Translations under genes and position numbers: made by a program
Source of the DNA: Accumulibacter appositus
Lineage (GTDB): Bacteria; Pseudomonadota; Gammaproteobacteria; Burkholderiales; Rhodocyclaceae
Length of the DNA: 64,000 nt
Direction: 5' to 3' (one strand)
NCBI RefSeq assembly: GCF_035440685.1
Contig: NZ_DAORMW010000004.1
In this document: in pieces, positions 44,362 to 53,899 of the stretch
Layout: each line of letters starts with the position of its first letter
Numbering within the stretch: position 1 is the stretch's first letter
The notes under the pieces: generated by a model
What the model saw: only the letters and a program-made list of their open reading frames with translations
The model's database searches: none
Told to the model about the DNA's origin: nothing

Positions 44362-45805
44362 GTCCTTGATCGCCGCACTGCTGGCGCTGCTTGCAAGTGG
44401 CTGCATGATCGGCCCGGACTACCTTCGTCCACAGGTGGATACACCACCTGCCTGGCGCCTCGACGCCCAGACGGCCAATGCGCTCGCGAACTCCGCCTGG
44501 TGGAAGCAGTTCGACGATCCCGTACTCGACGATCTGGTCAGCACGGCATTGCACAACAACCACGATCTGCTGATCGCCACTGCTCGCATCGAGGAATTTG
44601 CCGGCCGCTACGGCATCGTGCGTGCCGAGCTCTTCCCGCAGGTCGGCGCCGCTTACGAGGCGAGCCGGCAGCGCAGCACGCTTCCCGGTGCAAGCGACGC
44701 CTCCACGTACAACAGCTATCAGGCGGTGATCGGTGCCAGCTGGGAGATCGACATCTGGGGGCGAATTCGCCGCCAGAGCGAAGCCGCCAGAGCGCAGCTT
44801 CTGGGCAGCGAGGATGCCCGCCGCGCAGTGATCCTGTCACTGGTCGGCCGAGTCGCCGGCGCCTACATCAACCTGCGCGACCTCGATCGCCAACTCGAGA
44901 TTGCCAAGGCGACCGCCCTGAGTCGAGGGGAGTCATACGACGTCTTCCAGGAACGGTACATGGGTGGCGTAATATCGACGCTCGAGCTTAGCCAAAACAA
45001 GTCGCAATACGATGAGGCGCTGGCCAGCATCCCGCCGATCGAAAAAGCGATTGCCCAGCAGGAGAACGGCCTCAGCGTCCTGCTCGGCCGCAATCCCGGA
45101 CCCATCGCGCGTGGCAAGAACATCGATCAACTGAGCTTGCCAGCGATCCCGGCAGGCCTGCCGTCCGATCTTCTCGAACGCCGTCCGGACATCCAGCTGG
45201 CCGAGCAGAACCTGATCGCCGCCAACGCCTTGATCGGCGCCGCCAAGGCCGCCTACTTCCCGACGATTTCCCTGACCGGGCTCTTCGGCTATGCCAGCAA
45301 CGGTCTAAGCAATCTATTCAATAGCCAATCGAAGACCTGGCAATACGCGGCACCGATCACCATGCCGATCTTTACCGCCGGGGCCATCGCCGGGCAGGTT
45401 CAGGAAGCGGAAGCTGTGCAGCAGCAGGCTCTGTTCGCCTACCAGAGAACGATCCAGGAAGCCTTCCGCGAAGTCAATGACGCGCTCATCAATCAGGATC
45501 GAACTCGTGAGCAGCTACGCGCGCAGAAACAGCAGGTGAAGGCGCTGGAGCAATATTCGGCAACCGCCCGGCTGCGCTACGATAACGGCTATACCAGCTA
45601 CATCGAAGTTCTCGACGCCGAGCGCAGCCTGTTTAACGTGCAGTTGCAGTACACGCAGACGCAGCAAACGCAGTTCCAGGCGATGATCAATCTCTATCTG
45701 GCGATGGGCGGCGGCTGGATAAACGAGGCCGACAAGCTGACCACTGCAGCCGACCCAGTGGCGCCAGAGCCCGCCGCCGAATCACCGGCGATCAGCACGC
45801 AGTAG
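44354..45805 (+). CDS. Outer-membrane efflux lipoprotein, NodT/OprM-like
   Basis: 483 aa. ATG 44354 lies within the 3' end of the pump gene and gives MRKSLIAALLALLASGC with lipid-carrying Cys17. Two TolC repeats of long helices (LLIATARIEEFAGRYGIVRA, then LAEQNLIAANALIGAAKAAY) and the conserved NSAWWKQFDDPVLD start and RRPDIQLAE motif. It forms the outer-membrane channel of the tripartite pump. The Ala/Pro-rich C-terminal tail is short. A 14-nt palindrome, GCAAGCCGGCTTGC, follows the stop. Confidence 0.94.
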   Translation: MRKSLIAALLALLASGCMIGPDYLRPQVDTPPAWRLDAQTANALANSAWWKQFDDPVLDDLVSTALHNNHDLLIATARIEEFAGRYGIVRAELFPQVGAAYEASRQRSTLPGASDASTYNSYQAVIGASWEIDIWGRIRRQSEAARAQLLGSEDARRAVILSLVGRVAGAYINLRDLDRQLEIAKATALSRGESYDVFQERYMGGVISTLELSQNKSQYDEALASIPPIEKAIAQQENGLSVLLGRNPGPIARGKNIDQLSLPAIPAGLPSDLLERRPDIQLAEQNLIAANALIGAAKAAYFPTISLTGLFGYASNGLSNLFNSQSKTWQYAAPITMPIFTAGAIAGQVQEAEAVQQQALFAYQRTIQEAFREVNDALINQDRTREQLRAQKQQVKALEQYSATARLRYDNGYTSYIEVLDAERSLFNVQLQYTQTQQTQFQAMINLYLAMGGGWINEADKLTTAADPVAPEPAAESPAISTQ

Positions 45806-45828
45806 GCAAGCCGGCTTGCTTGCCGGCT
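45806..45828 (+). terminator. Hairpin after the efflux operon (weak terminator candidate)
   Basis: AGCCGGC (45809-45815) and GCCGGCT (45822-45828) pair perfectly around TTGCTT, directly after the stop of the outer-membrane factor gene. There is no T-run after it, so the role as terminator is uncertain. Confidence 0.3.
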
Positions 45829-45921
45829 GGCAGTCACCGCTCCGCTCTCAATCAAGATCGAGCAGCACAATGAGTATCCAGGCACAGCACGGACCACCAC
45901 CTTACCGCAGAGGAAACAGGC

Positions 45922-46803
45922 ATGAGCAAGAAACGAAAATCGGCAAAGAAGGGCAAGGCGGACGCTCTCGTCCATGCGGCTCAGGCCATGAGCGACGCGA
46001 CGCTTGACGCCGCGGCAGGGCCAGCAAAGAAGATGTCGAACAAGACCTACCTCAAGGAACTCGAGAAGCTCGAGGCCGAGCTGGTTCACCTGCAGGAATG
46101 GGTGGTCAGCAAGGGCCTCAAGGTGATCATCGTCTTTGAAGGCCGTGATGGCGCCGGCAAGGGCGGCACGATCAAGGCCATCACCGGCCGCGTCAGCCCG
46201 CGCGTCTTCAGGACCGTCGCGCTGCCCGCACCAACCGACCGCGAAAAGACCCAGATGTATCTGCAACGCTACCTGCCGCATTTTCCGGCAGCCGGAGAGG
46301 TGGTGATCTTCGACCGCAGCTGGTACAACCGTGCCGGCGTCGAACGCGTGATGGGTTTCGCCAGCGACGAGCAGGTGCTGGATTTCCTCAACGGCGCTCC
46401 GCTTTTCGAAAGGCTCATGGTCAGCAAGAACGACATCATCCTGCTCAAGTACTGGCTGGAAGTCGACATGGACGAGCAGACGCGCCGCATCGAGGGGCGC
46501 ATCACCGATCCGCGCAAGCGCTGGAAGCTGTCGCCGATGGACCTCAAGTCCTACAGCCGCTGGTACGACTATTCGCGAGCGCGGGACGACATGTTCAGGG
46601 CCACGGATTCCGAATGGGCACCGTGGTTTGCGGCGCGATCCGACGACAAGAAACGGGTGCGGCTGAATATCATCAGGCACATCCTGAAGAGCATCCCCTA
46701 CGAGGTGCCAAAACCGGCCAAGATCACCTTGCCCAAACGGCAGAGCCCCGGCAAGTACGAGGAAAGCGACCATCCCGTAAAGTACATTCCGGAAGTGTTC
46801 TGA
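45922..46803 (+). CDS. ppk2: Polyphosphate kinase 2
   Basis: 293 aa. It uses polyphosphate to phosphorylate nucleotides (ADP or GDP; class not decided here). Walker A GRDGAGKGG (74-82), Walker B VVIFDRSWYNRAGVERVMGF, and lid region DPRKRWKLSPMDLKS; C-terminal RLNIIRHILKSIPYE. A basic N-terminal tail of about 40 residues (KKRKSAKKGK) precedes the core. One PPK2 domain and this length fit class I. AGAGGAAACAGGC upstream is the ribosome site. It suits a polyphosphate-storing lifestyle. Confidence 0.95.
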   Translation: MSKKRKSAKKGKADALVHAAQAMSDATLDAAAGPAKKMSNKTYLKELEKLEAELVHLQEWVVSKGLKVIIVFEGRDGAGKGGTIKAITGRVSPRVFRTVALPAPTDREKTQMYLQRYLPHFPAAGEVVIFDRSWYNRAGVERVMGFASDEQVLDFLNGAPLFERLMVSKNDIILLKYWLEVDMDEQTRRIEGRITDPRKRWKLSPMDLKSYSRWYDYSRARDDMFRATDSEWAPWFAARSDDKKRVRLNIIRHILKSIPYEVPKPAKITLPKRQSPGKYEESDHPVKYIPEVF

Positions 46804-46815
46804 AGCCTTGCTGCC

Positions 46816-46843
46816 AGGGCGGTTGCCAGCCGCGAACCGCCCT
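46816..46843 (+). terminator. Hairpin between convergent ppk2 and an unknown gene
   Basis: AGGGCGGTT (46816-46824) and AACCGCCCT (46835-46843) form a perfect 9-bp stem with a 10-nt loop, 12 nt after the ppk2 stop. No clear T-tract follows on either strand, so it is only a candidate terminator. Confidence 0.35.
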
Positions 46844-46914
46844 TCTCGGTGCCCCTCGGGCCCGTGCTCGCGGCTACAGGCCGCCAAGCGATCCTGCCAG
46901 CGCGCTCTTGGCAG

Positions 46915-47943
46915 TCAGAGATAACGACCGGCATCGGCAAAATTGACCGCGCGCGGCGGCGGCAGTTCGCTGCGCGCAACGCTCGCCAGCACAAAGGCCC
47001 GGCGCATGGGTGGGGAACCGCTCAGCTCCGCAAAGCAGAAATCGACATCGGCAGCGGATTCCGGGCTGGCTTCATCGAGCACCACATTCATCTTGCTGAG
47101 CCGCAGGTGGCGCGGCTCGACGTGCAGATAACGCTGCGGATTGTCGAGCACCGCCTTCAGGCATTCGAGTTCCGCCTCCAGCACCGACTCACTGCCCCCT
47201 TTGCTCGCCAGTTGTCGCTCGTTTTCCAGCAGTTGCGCCTGCAAACCGGCCTGATCGCCTGCCGCTGCTGGCGCCTCGCCGAACACCGACCCCAAACCCG
47301 GTCCGTGTTGCTGAAGGAGTCTCAGGCGCGCCCGGATCAACGAACGACTTGCCTGCAGTTCCTGCCTTTCAACACGCTCCTCGCCAATCTCCGACAAGGC
47401 CTGGCCAAGCAGGTATTCGTATACCGCGACTCCCGCGACGCGGCGTAGACGCAAATCATCACGGCCGCAGATGCGCGCCCGGTGGTCCGAAAAACTGACA
47501 CTGGTCTGGGCCACGTCGCGCTGCACCATTTCCCCCTGTAGAGCCATCCCAAAGACCCGTTGTTCCTTGAGCGCCATCCCCAGAACCACACAGGCCTCGT
47601 CCAGTTCCGGGAACTTCCCGAAGAGCGTGCGCAGATTGTCCGAGCGGCCGAGCATGGCCGGGATATCCGATGGGGCGACGAAGAATGCCCGCCAGGCCGG
47701 ATCAGAAGACCAGACGCCCGACGAAAGTGGTCGTGCTCCAGGCAGGGATTTGACCAGCGTACGCAGGAATTCGACCGTCGTTTCTACCGATGGCCGCAAA
47801 CGCTTGTGGCAATTCGGCAGCAGCTTGAGACGCGGGTTGGTCAGTGTGATCGCCTTGTCAACGGCCCCGCGAACCATCTCCTCAGAAACCCGCTCGGGGT
47901 CAAACTGGGCCGGCCGGTTCTTGAACCAGTCGAGAATACCCAT
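46915..47943 (-). CDS. Uncharacterised protein, 342 aa
   Basis: Soluble protein starting MGILDWFKNRPAQFDPERVS, with no signal peptide or membrane segment. A long helical, probably coiled-coil middle (about 195-265: ERQELQASRSLIRARLRLL to LEAELECLKAVLDNP) separates an N-terminal domain (SSDPAWRAFFVAPSDIPAML) from a C-terminal segment (RLSKMNVVLDEASP) that ends ARSELPPPRAVNF. I do not recognise a named family; it looks conserved and functional by composition. It is convergent with ppk2, and its upstream 228 nt are shared with a divergent lipoprotein gene. Confidence 0.7.
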   Translation of the reverse strand: MGILDWFKNRPAQFDPERVSEEMVRGAVDKAITLTNPRLKLLPNCHKRLRPSVETTVEFLRTLVKSLPGARPLSSGVWSSDPAWRAFFVAPSDIPAMLGRSDNLRTLFGKFPELDEACVVLGMALKEQRVFGMALQGEMVQRDVAQTSVSFSDHRARICGRDDLRLRRVAGVAVYEYLLGQALSEIGEERVERQELQASRSLIRARLRLLQQHGPGLGSVFGEAPAAAGDQAGLQAQLLENERQLASKGGSESVLEAELECLKAVLDNPQRYLHVEPRHLRLSKMNVVLDEASPESAADVDFCFAELSGSPPMRRAFVLASVARSELPPPRAVNFADAGRYL

Positions 47944-48171
47944 GGCGTATTACTCCCATAAATGACGAACTCGATCAACATAGGACAAAGGGCGGCCGGC
48001 GGCAGCAATCAACTTCTGCCTGGAGCCTGCAACGCCCTAGAAAATAGTGCTTCACCATGCAGAAAGTAAAGTGCTAGTCTTGCCTACGGACTTCGTATGC
48101 GCCGCTCGCCGAGTCCTTGGCAGACCAAATGCTCGCCTTTCGCCGCTTCTATTCCTACTGGAGGCACGGTC

Positions 48172-48747
48172 ATGCGTTTACCCATGGAGTCATTGAAGCG
48201 CCATTCCGCGAAGGCCATTGTCCTGTTCAGCGCGCTCGTGGTGACAGGCTGCGGCCAGCCGGAGCCGCCACCAGCAAGCGCTCTCACCGACGATATGCGC
48301 GCCTTCACTGGGAACTGGACAGCCACCGGCACTCGACAGGTTCTGGATCTCGGGCCGGGAAGGCAAACAGGCACCTTCCAGCTTAGCGGCGCCATGATGC
48401 TCAGCGGCAAACAGCGGCTCAATCTTGCTTTCCGCGCTGAAGTCATTGGCTTCTCCGACCCGATGACCGGTCTGGTGGGTCGCAGCGTGTGGACCGACGA
48501 TAGGGGCGACAAGGTGTTCAGCGAGCTGCGCGGCGAAGGCGTCGGCCCCGGCAAACTGATCGATGGCAAGTTCACTGGCGGTACCGGCCGCTATTCCGGG
48601 CTCAGCGGTGAATACAGCTTCAGATGGCAACGCATAGGCAGCATCCAGGGTAATGAATTGACAGGGCGAGTCGTCGGTCTGAATGGTTGGGCGCGCCTCG
48701 GCTCGCCCGAGGCGGTCGCTCCCACCACTTCAGGAGGTCAGCAATGA
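48172..48747 (+). CDS. Small lipoprotein of unknown function
   Basis: 191 aa from ATG 48172 with CTGGAGGCAC upstream. Signal with ALVVTGC (lipid Cys27), then a beta-rich globular part with repeated Gly-turn motifs (FTGNWTATGTRQ, GTFQLSGAMMLSGKQRL, GGTGRYSGLSGEYSF), like a lipocalin or avidin-type barrel, though that fold is only a guess. The stop TGA overlaps the transporter start ATG (ATGA), and a strong GGAGG lies in its 3' end, so the two are translated together. Confidence 0.75.
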   Translation: MRLPMESLKRHSAKAIVLFSALVVTGCGQPEPPPASALTDDMRAFTGNWTATGTRQVLDLGPGRQTGTFQLSGAMMLSGKQRLNLAFRAEVIGFSDPMTGLVGRSVWTDDRGDKVFSELRGEGVGPGKLIDGKFTGGTGRYSGLSGEYSFRWQRIGSIQGNELTGRVVGLNGWARLGSPEAVAPTTSGGQQ

Positions 48748-50159
48748 GTGCAGCGGCTTTCGGCACGGCAAGAATCGTGAAGTTGGTGGGCCTCCTGCTT
48801 GTCTTCTTCGGCCTCTGGTTTGCGCCGGTTCCCGACGGCCTGACGGTTGAGGCCTGGCATCTCTTCGCGGTCTTCGCGTCGGCGATCACCTCGGTGGTGC
48901 TCAATGTCTTCCCGCTATTCACGTCGGCGCTGCTTGCTTGCGCGATTGTCGTGCTCACCAATACGCTGACTCCGGACAAGGCCTACGGCGCCTTCGCCAA
49001 CGCCATCGTGCTCCTGGTAGTCACCGCTTTCCTCGTTTCGCAGGCAGTGGTCAAGAGCGGACTCGGCAAGCGAATCAGCCTGTACGTGGTTTCGGCTTTC
49101 GGGAAATCGACGCTCGGCCTGGCATACAGCATCTTCATTACCGACACCCTGATCGCCCCCGGTTTCCCGAGCAATACCGCACGCGGTGGCGTGCTCTTTC
49201 CGATCATCCTGTCACTGGCGCAGAACAGCGGGTCGACGCCAGACGACGAAGACAAGCGACGCCTTGGCGGTTATCTGATGTTTTGCGGTATGGCCAGCCT
49301 GGCCATCTCTTCCGCGCTGTGGTTCACTGCCACCTCGGGCAACCCGGTCGGCGCCTCGCTGGCCGCCGAGCAAGGGCTGAACATCGATTTCGGCTCCTGG
49401 CTGCTCGCCTCGTCGGTACCGTGCCTGGTGGTCATCGCCCTGCTGCCGCTGCTGCTCTACCGCCTCTTCCCGCCCGGAATCACCAGCACACCGGATGCGC
49501 CCGGGCACGCCCGCGAGGAACTGAGGACAATGGGGCCGATGTCGCGCAACGAGTGGATCACGGCCGTGACCTTTGCGATCATGATCACCGGCTGGATACT
49601 GGCAGCGCCCTACAAGCTGAACCTGACGGCAATCGCACTCGCCGGCCTCGCCACCTTGATGGTCACCGGCGTTCTGACGCTCGACGACATGAGCAAGCAG
49701 GGCGGCACGCTGGTCACTTTCATCTGGCTGGCGGTGCTTTTCGGGATGAGCGGCCAGCTCAACGAAATGGGCTTCATGGGCTACGTCGGCGAGCGCTTGG
49801 CGGTAGGACTGGAGGGTCTCGCCTGGCCAGTGGCCTACGTCGCCCTGCTGGTCATCTACGTGCTGCTGCACTTCGGTTTCGTCAGTCAGAACGCACAGGT
49901 TCTCGCATTGCTCGGCGTATTTCTTGATGTCGGCGTAAAGTCGGGGGTGCCGGTCGCCCTGATGGCTTACGCGCTGCTCTTTGCCAGCAGCTACTTCTCG
50001 GTCATCACGCCGCAGGGTGGCAGCCAGAACATCATCTTCGTCGCCAGCGGCTATCTCAAACAGAGCGAACTGTATCGTCTAGGCTTGGCGACGACCGGCT
50101 TCTGCACTTTGGTGTTCCTGGTCATCGGCACGCCATGGATACTCTGGGTCGCCGGCTAG
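48744..50159 (+). CDS. DASS-family anion/sodium symporter
   Basis: 471 aa with about 11-13 membrane segments. The divalent anion:sodium symporter (SLC13/CitT) features are seen: FVVS-like hairpins, SNTARGG in the first half (GFPSNTARGGVLFPI) and a second motif near SYFSVITPQGGSQNII. This superfamily moves dicarboxylates, citrate or sulfate with sodium; the substrate cannot be told. ATG 48744 is coupled to the preceding lipoprotein gene. Followed by a convergent universal stress gene. Confidence 0.9.
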   Translation: MSAAAFGTARIVKLVGLLLVFFGLWFAPVPDGLTVEAWHLFAVFASAITSVVLNVFPLFTSALLACAIVVLTNTLTPDKAYGAFANAIVLLVVTAFLVSQAVVKSGLGKRISLYVVSAFGKSTLGLAYSIFITDTLIAPGFPSNTARGGVLFPIILSLAQNSGSTPDDEDKRRLGGYLMFCGMASLAISSALWFTATSGNPVGASLAAEQGLNIDFGSWLLASSVPCLVVIALLPLLLYRLFPPGITSTPDAPGHAREELRTMGPMSRNEWITAVTFAIMITGWILAAPYKLNLTAIALAGLATLMVTGVLTLDDMSKQGGTLVTFIWLAVLFGMSGQLNEMGFMGYVGERLAVGLEGLAWPVAYVALLVIYVLLHFGFVSQNAQVLALLGVFLDVGVKSGVPVALMAYALLFASSYFSVITPQGGSQNIIFVASGYLKQSELYRLGLATTGFCTLVFLVIGTPWILWVAG

Positions 50160-50237
50160 TCAGGAATGCCCGGCGACGACCAGCCGGCAGATGCGTTTGC
50201 CGTACCTATGCCGGCCGAAACCGAAAACCGGTCGCCG

Positions 50238-50681
50238 CTAGCGATGGACAATCACTGGCACCTGCGAGTGTGACAGCACCTTTTGCGTGACGCTGCCAAG
50301 CAGCAGCTTCTTGATCTCGCTGCGGCCGCGCGAGGCGATAAAGATCGCGTCGCAGTGCTTCGCCTTCGCGGCATCGATGATGCCCTCGTACGCCGACGCC
50401 GGCTTGCTGATGAAACCGGAATACTCGACGCCGGCAGCGGCAGCGGCCCCGGCGATCTCGTCGAGATACTTCTCTCCCGTGGTCCGCGCCATCCGCTCGA
50501 GTTCGCGCTCGATCCCCTTGTCGATGGAATCACCATCGCCGAAAACAGAAGGCTGCAACATCACCATCGCGTAGTAGCCGATGACTTTCGCGCCGAGCGC
50601 GTGCGCAAGCTTGATGCCGTCCTTGATCGCCTTGCGCGACACGGCCGACCCGTCGGTGGGGATAAGGATCTTCTTGAACAT
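50238..50681 (-). CDS. Universal stress protein UspA family
   Basis: 147 aa single Usp domain: FKKILIPTDGSAVSRKAIKD at the N-terminus and the ATP-binding signature in IFIASRGRSEIKKLLLGSVT near the C-terminus, with SHSQVPVIVHR last. The G-x2-G-x9-G-S/T pattern (GRSEIKKLLLGS) is partly kept, so ATP binding is plausible. It stands alone, convergent with the transporter. Confidence 0.93.
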   Translation of the reverse strand: MFKKILIPTDGSAVSRKAIKDGIKLAHALGAKVIGYYAMVMLQPSVFGDGDSIDKGIERELERMARTTGEKYLDEIAGAAAAAGVEYSGFISKPASAYEGIIDAAKAKHCDAIFIASRGRSEIKKLLLGSVTQKVLSHSQVPVIVHR

Positions 50682-50915
50682 GTCGTGTTCTCCCGGCAGT
50701 CGTCAGACTGGATTTGTGGCTGTGCGCTGGCATGCTCCTTCTTCGCTCCGGAAGCGAGGAAACCGCCCCCTGAGCGCCATTTCGCCTCATGGCGAGCGAC
50801 AGGGTCGGCAAACCAACGACGCGGGAAAGAGTATATGATTTTCCAACAAAGGTGGGCAATTTCGCGCACCAGCTCATACACAAGCGGACTCATCGCCTGC
50901 CGGGGCAAGCACAGC

Positions 50916-52478
50916 ATGCAGACAAACAAGCAGGCCGGTAGCTGTCTTCCAGAGAGCGCTTGGCTGAACACGCTCATAGGCATCGCCGCCGCTGCTGCCA
51001 TCGCCAGTTTTGTCGCCGCAGGCGCCGTCCATGCTGCAGCACAGAGCAAACCCTCATCGCAGGCATCTGCGCACGAAGAACTCACCTTGGCGACCGAAGA
51101 GGCGACAAAGCCATGGAGCGGCGATCTCGACGGCATGATCGATCGAAGGATCATTCGTATCCTTACGGTCTACAGCAAGACCTTCTACTTCGTGGACAAG
51201 GGTGACCAACGCGGCAGCAGCTACGACATCGGCAACCGATTTGTGACCGATCTGAACAAGCAGCTGCTCAAGGCCAAGAAGCTGAAGCAAAAGCACCTCA
51301 AGGTTCAGGCGGTGTTCATTCCCGTCAATCGAAACGCGTTGTTGTCAGCGCTGGTTGCCGGTAAGGGCGACATCGCCATTTCCAGCATTGGGGTGACCGA
51401 AGAACGCGAGAAACTGGTCGACTTCTCCTCGCCACTGGTTTCCAACATCAACGTGGTGCTGATATCCGGACCCGGATCGACGGCAATTTCCAGCGCCGAC
51501 GATCTGGCCGGCAAGCAGGTCTTCGTCCGCAAGTCCTCGGTCTAATACGAGGACTTGAGGGCTCTGAACGAACGTTTGGCCGCCGACCGGCAGCCTGCAG
51601 TGATCATCAAGGAGGCGCCGGAGTCGCTGGACGACGAAGACCTGATCGAGATGGTCAACGCGGGGCTGATTCCGTACACGCTGTCCATCGACGTCGTGGC
51701 TTCGTTCTGGAAACAGGTGTTCCCCAATATCGCGGTGCACGAAGGGGTCACCTTGCGCACCGGCGGTAGCGTCGCCTGGGCCATTCGCGAGGGAAGCCCG
51801 CAGCTCAAGGCGGCAGTCGACGAATTCGCCGCCAGCCACGCCAAAGGCACCAGTATCGGCAACCAAATCATCGCGCGCTACTTCAAGAACGCCAACTACG
51901 TCAAAAACGCGGCCTCCGAGGCCGAGCGCAAGAAATTCTTCGCACTCATCCAGTACTGCCAGAAGTACGGCGACAAATACGATGTGGACTGGCTGCTGAT
52001 GGCGGCTCAGGGTTACCAGGAATCGCGGCTCAATCAATCCGCCAAGAGCCCGGTAGGCGCCATCGGCGTGATGCAGATCATGCCCGCGACCGGCAAGGAT
52101 CTCAATGTGGGCGACATCAGGAAAGTCGAGCCGAACATCAACGGTGGTATCAAGTACATGCGCTGGATGATCGACGAGTACTACGGTGACGAGCCGATGA
52201 CCAATCTGGACAAGGCCCTGTTCGCCTTCGCCTCCTACAACGCCGGCGCGGGTCGGATTTCAGCTTTGCGCAAGGAGGCCACCAAGCGTGGACTGGATGC
52301 CAACGTCTGGTTCCACAACGTGGAGTATGTCGCCGCCGACAAGATTGGCGCGGAAACGGTGACCTACGTGAGCAATATCTACAAGTACTACATCGCCTAC
52401 AAGCTGATCATGGAGGCCAGAGAAGAGAGGGCGCAGGCGGTAGAGAAGCTGAAGGGGCAAAGCCAAGACGGGCGTTGA
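50916..52478 (+). pseudogene. MltF-like lytic transglycosylase with periplasmic binding domain, interrupted by TAA
   Basis: Two domains in one frame broken by TAA at 51543-51545 (codon 210). Part one: signal peptide (NTLIGIAAAAAIASFVAAGAVHA) and an SBP_bac_3 domain (IDRRIIRILTVYSKTFYFVD, SSIGVTEEREKLVDFSSP, LAGKQVFVRKSSV). Directly after the stop the same frame continues YEDLRALNERLA, the rest of the binding domain, then an SLT domain with catalytic Glu369 in GYQESRLN, GVMQIMPAT and AFASYNAGAGRI. Family members usually have a Tyr pair at the break, so one base change (TAC/TAT to TAA) explains it. Full length of about 520 codons matches MltF. It could be a real pseudogene, a read error or read-through. 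Confidence 0.75.
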
Positions 52479-52571
52479 GCAATTGTTGGCGCGCGCTCGT
52501 CCGCTATCATCAATTCGCATCCTGGATAGCATTGCCCACACGACTGGGCTCGCCTTGGGAAATGGATCCGC

Positions 52572-53837
52572 ATGTTGATCGCTGCCGCCTTCACTCTCCT
52601 TGTCTTCGCCTACAGCTTGGTATCGCGCCGACTGGAAAGCACGCTGATTACCGCGCCAATCCTGTTTACCGCGGCTGGGGCGCTGATGCTGCTCATTCCC
52701 GAAGCTTCCAGAGAGCTGTCCATTGACCAAAAAGGACTCCTGCTCATCGCCGAAGTTGGCCTGGTGATGACCTTGTTCACCGACGCTTCGCACATCAGCC
52801 GGAAATCCTTGCAGGACAACCACAGGTTGCCGGTGCGCTTGCTCAGTGTCGGCATGCTGCTCACCATCCTGCTCGGGGCCGCGGCAGCGATGGCCTGCTT
52901 CGACGGCCTGTCGTGGTGGGAAGCGGGTATCCTGGCGGCGATCCTCGCGCCCACCGACGCCGGCCTTGGGCAGGTCATCGTCAGCAGCCCGCGCGTGCCG
53001 CCGCGCATACGGCAGGCGCTGAACGTTGAGGCCGGCCTCAACGACGGGCTGGCGGTCCCCTTCCTGATGCTGTTCATCGCGCTTGCCGCCGCAATCGAGG
53101 AAGGCGTGGGTACGCGTGGCGTGCTGGCGCGTTTTCTCCTTGAACAGATCGGCTATGGAACGGCAATCGGGCTGGTGATCGGCCTTGCTGGCGGCGTACT
53201 CATGGGCCTCGCGCAGCGTCGGCAGTGGATGTCGCCCGAGCTTGGCCAGCTGGGTGTGGTGGCGATGCCGCTGCTATGCATCCTGGCTGCGGAGGAATCC
53301 GGCGCCAGCATGTTCATCGCCGCCTTCGTCGCCGGCCTGGCGGCGCAGGTCGGCTTCCCGAAGATCGGACGCCACAGCGTCGAGTTCACCGAAGGCTGGG
53401 GACAGCTGTTCAACTTCTTTGTATTCTTCCTGTTTGGCTTGCTCTTCGCGCGCAACTGGCATGATTTCACGCCAGCCATCATGCTCTATTCGCTTCTCAG
53501 CCTGACGGTGGTGCGCATGCTGCCCGTGGCAGTGGCCGTTAGCGGTATCGGCCTAAGTCGGGCGAGCGTGCTTTTCCTCGGCTGGTTCGGCCCTCGCGGT
53601 CTGGCGTCGATCGTCCTCGGCCTGGTGTATCTAGAACAACAGGCGAGCCTGCCAGGCGAAGACAGCATCCGTCTGGCGGTGATGGCCACCGTGTTGCTCA
53701 GCGTCGTCGCGCATGGGCTGAGCGCCAAGCCCGGCATCGAGCGCTACGCCGATAGCAGCGCAGCACTGCCAGCGGACGCCCCGGAATACGCCGCGGTCGC
53801 TGCCCCGTCATCGGGCAAGGACAGGCTCCGCGTATAA
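52572..53837 (+). CDS. Cation/proton antiporter, CPA1 (NhaP-like) family
   Basis: 421 aa with about 12 membrane segments. The family stretch LAPTDAGLGQVIVSSP follows a helix, then QALNVEAGLNDGLAVPFLM carries the conserved ND pair for cation binding. FFVFFLFGLLFA and FLGWFGPRGLASIVLGL are further Na+/H+ exchanger motifs. No long cytoplasmic tail. It exchanges Na+ or K+ for H+ across the inner membrane; cation not decided. Starts 93 nt after the interrupted transglycosylase gene. Confidence 0.93.
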   Translation: MLIAAAFTLLVFAYSLVSRRLESTLITAPILFTAAGALMLLIPEASRELSIDQKGLLLIAEVGLVMTLFTDASHISRKSLQDNHRLPVRLLSVGMLLTILLGAAAAMACFDGLSWWEAGILAAILAPTDAGLGQVIVSSPRVPPRIRQALNVEAGLNDGLAVPFLMLFIALAAAIEEGVGTRGVLARFLLEQIGYGTAIGLVIGLAGGVLMGLAQRRQWMSPELGQLGVVAMPLLCILAAEESGASMFIAAFVAGLAAQVGFPKIGRHSVEFTEGWGQLFNFFVFFLFGLLFARNWHDFTPAIMLYSLLSLTVVRMLPVAVAVSGIGLSRASVLFLGWFGPRGLASIVLGLVYLEQQASLPGEDSIRLAVMATVLLSVVAHGLSAKPGIERYADSSAALPADAPEYAAVAAPSSGKDRLRV

Positions 53838-53899
53838 TCCGCAGTTGCGCCCGCCGACACAGATTCCCCGCGGCCTCGACCACCTACCAGAGACATGCC

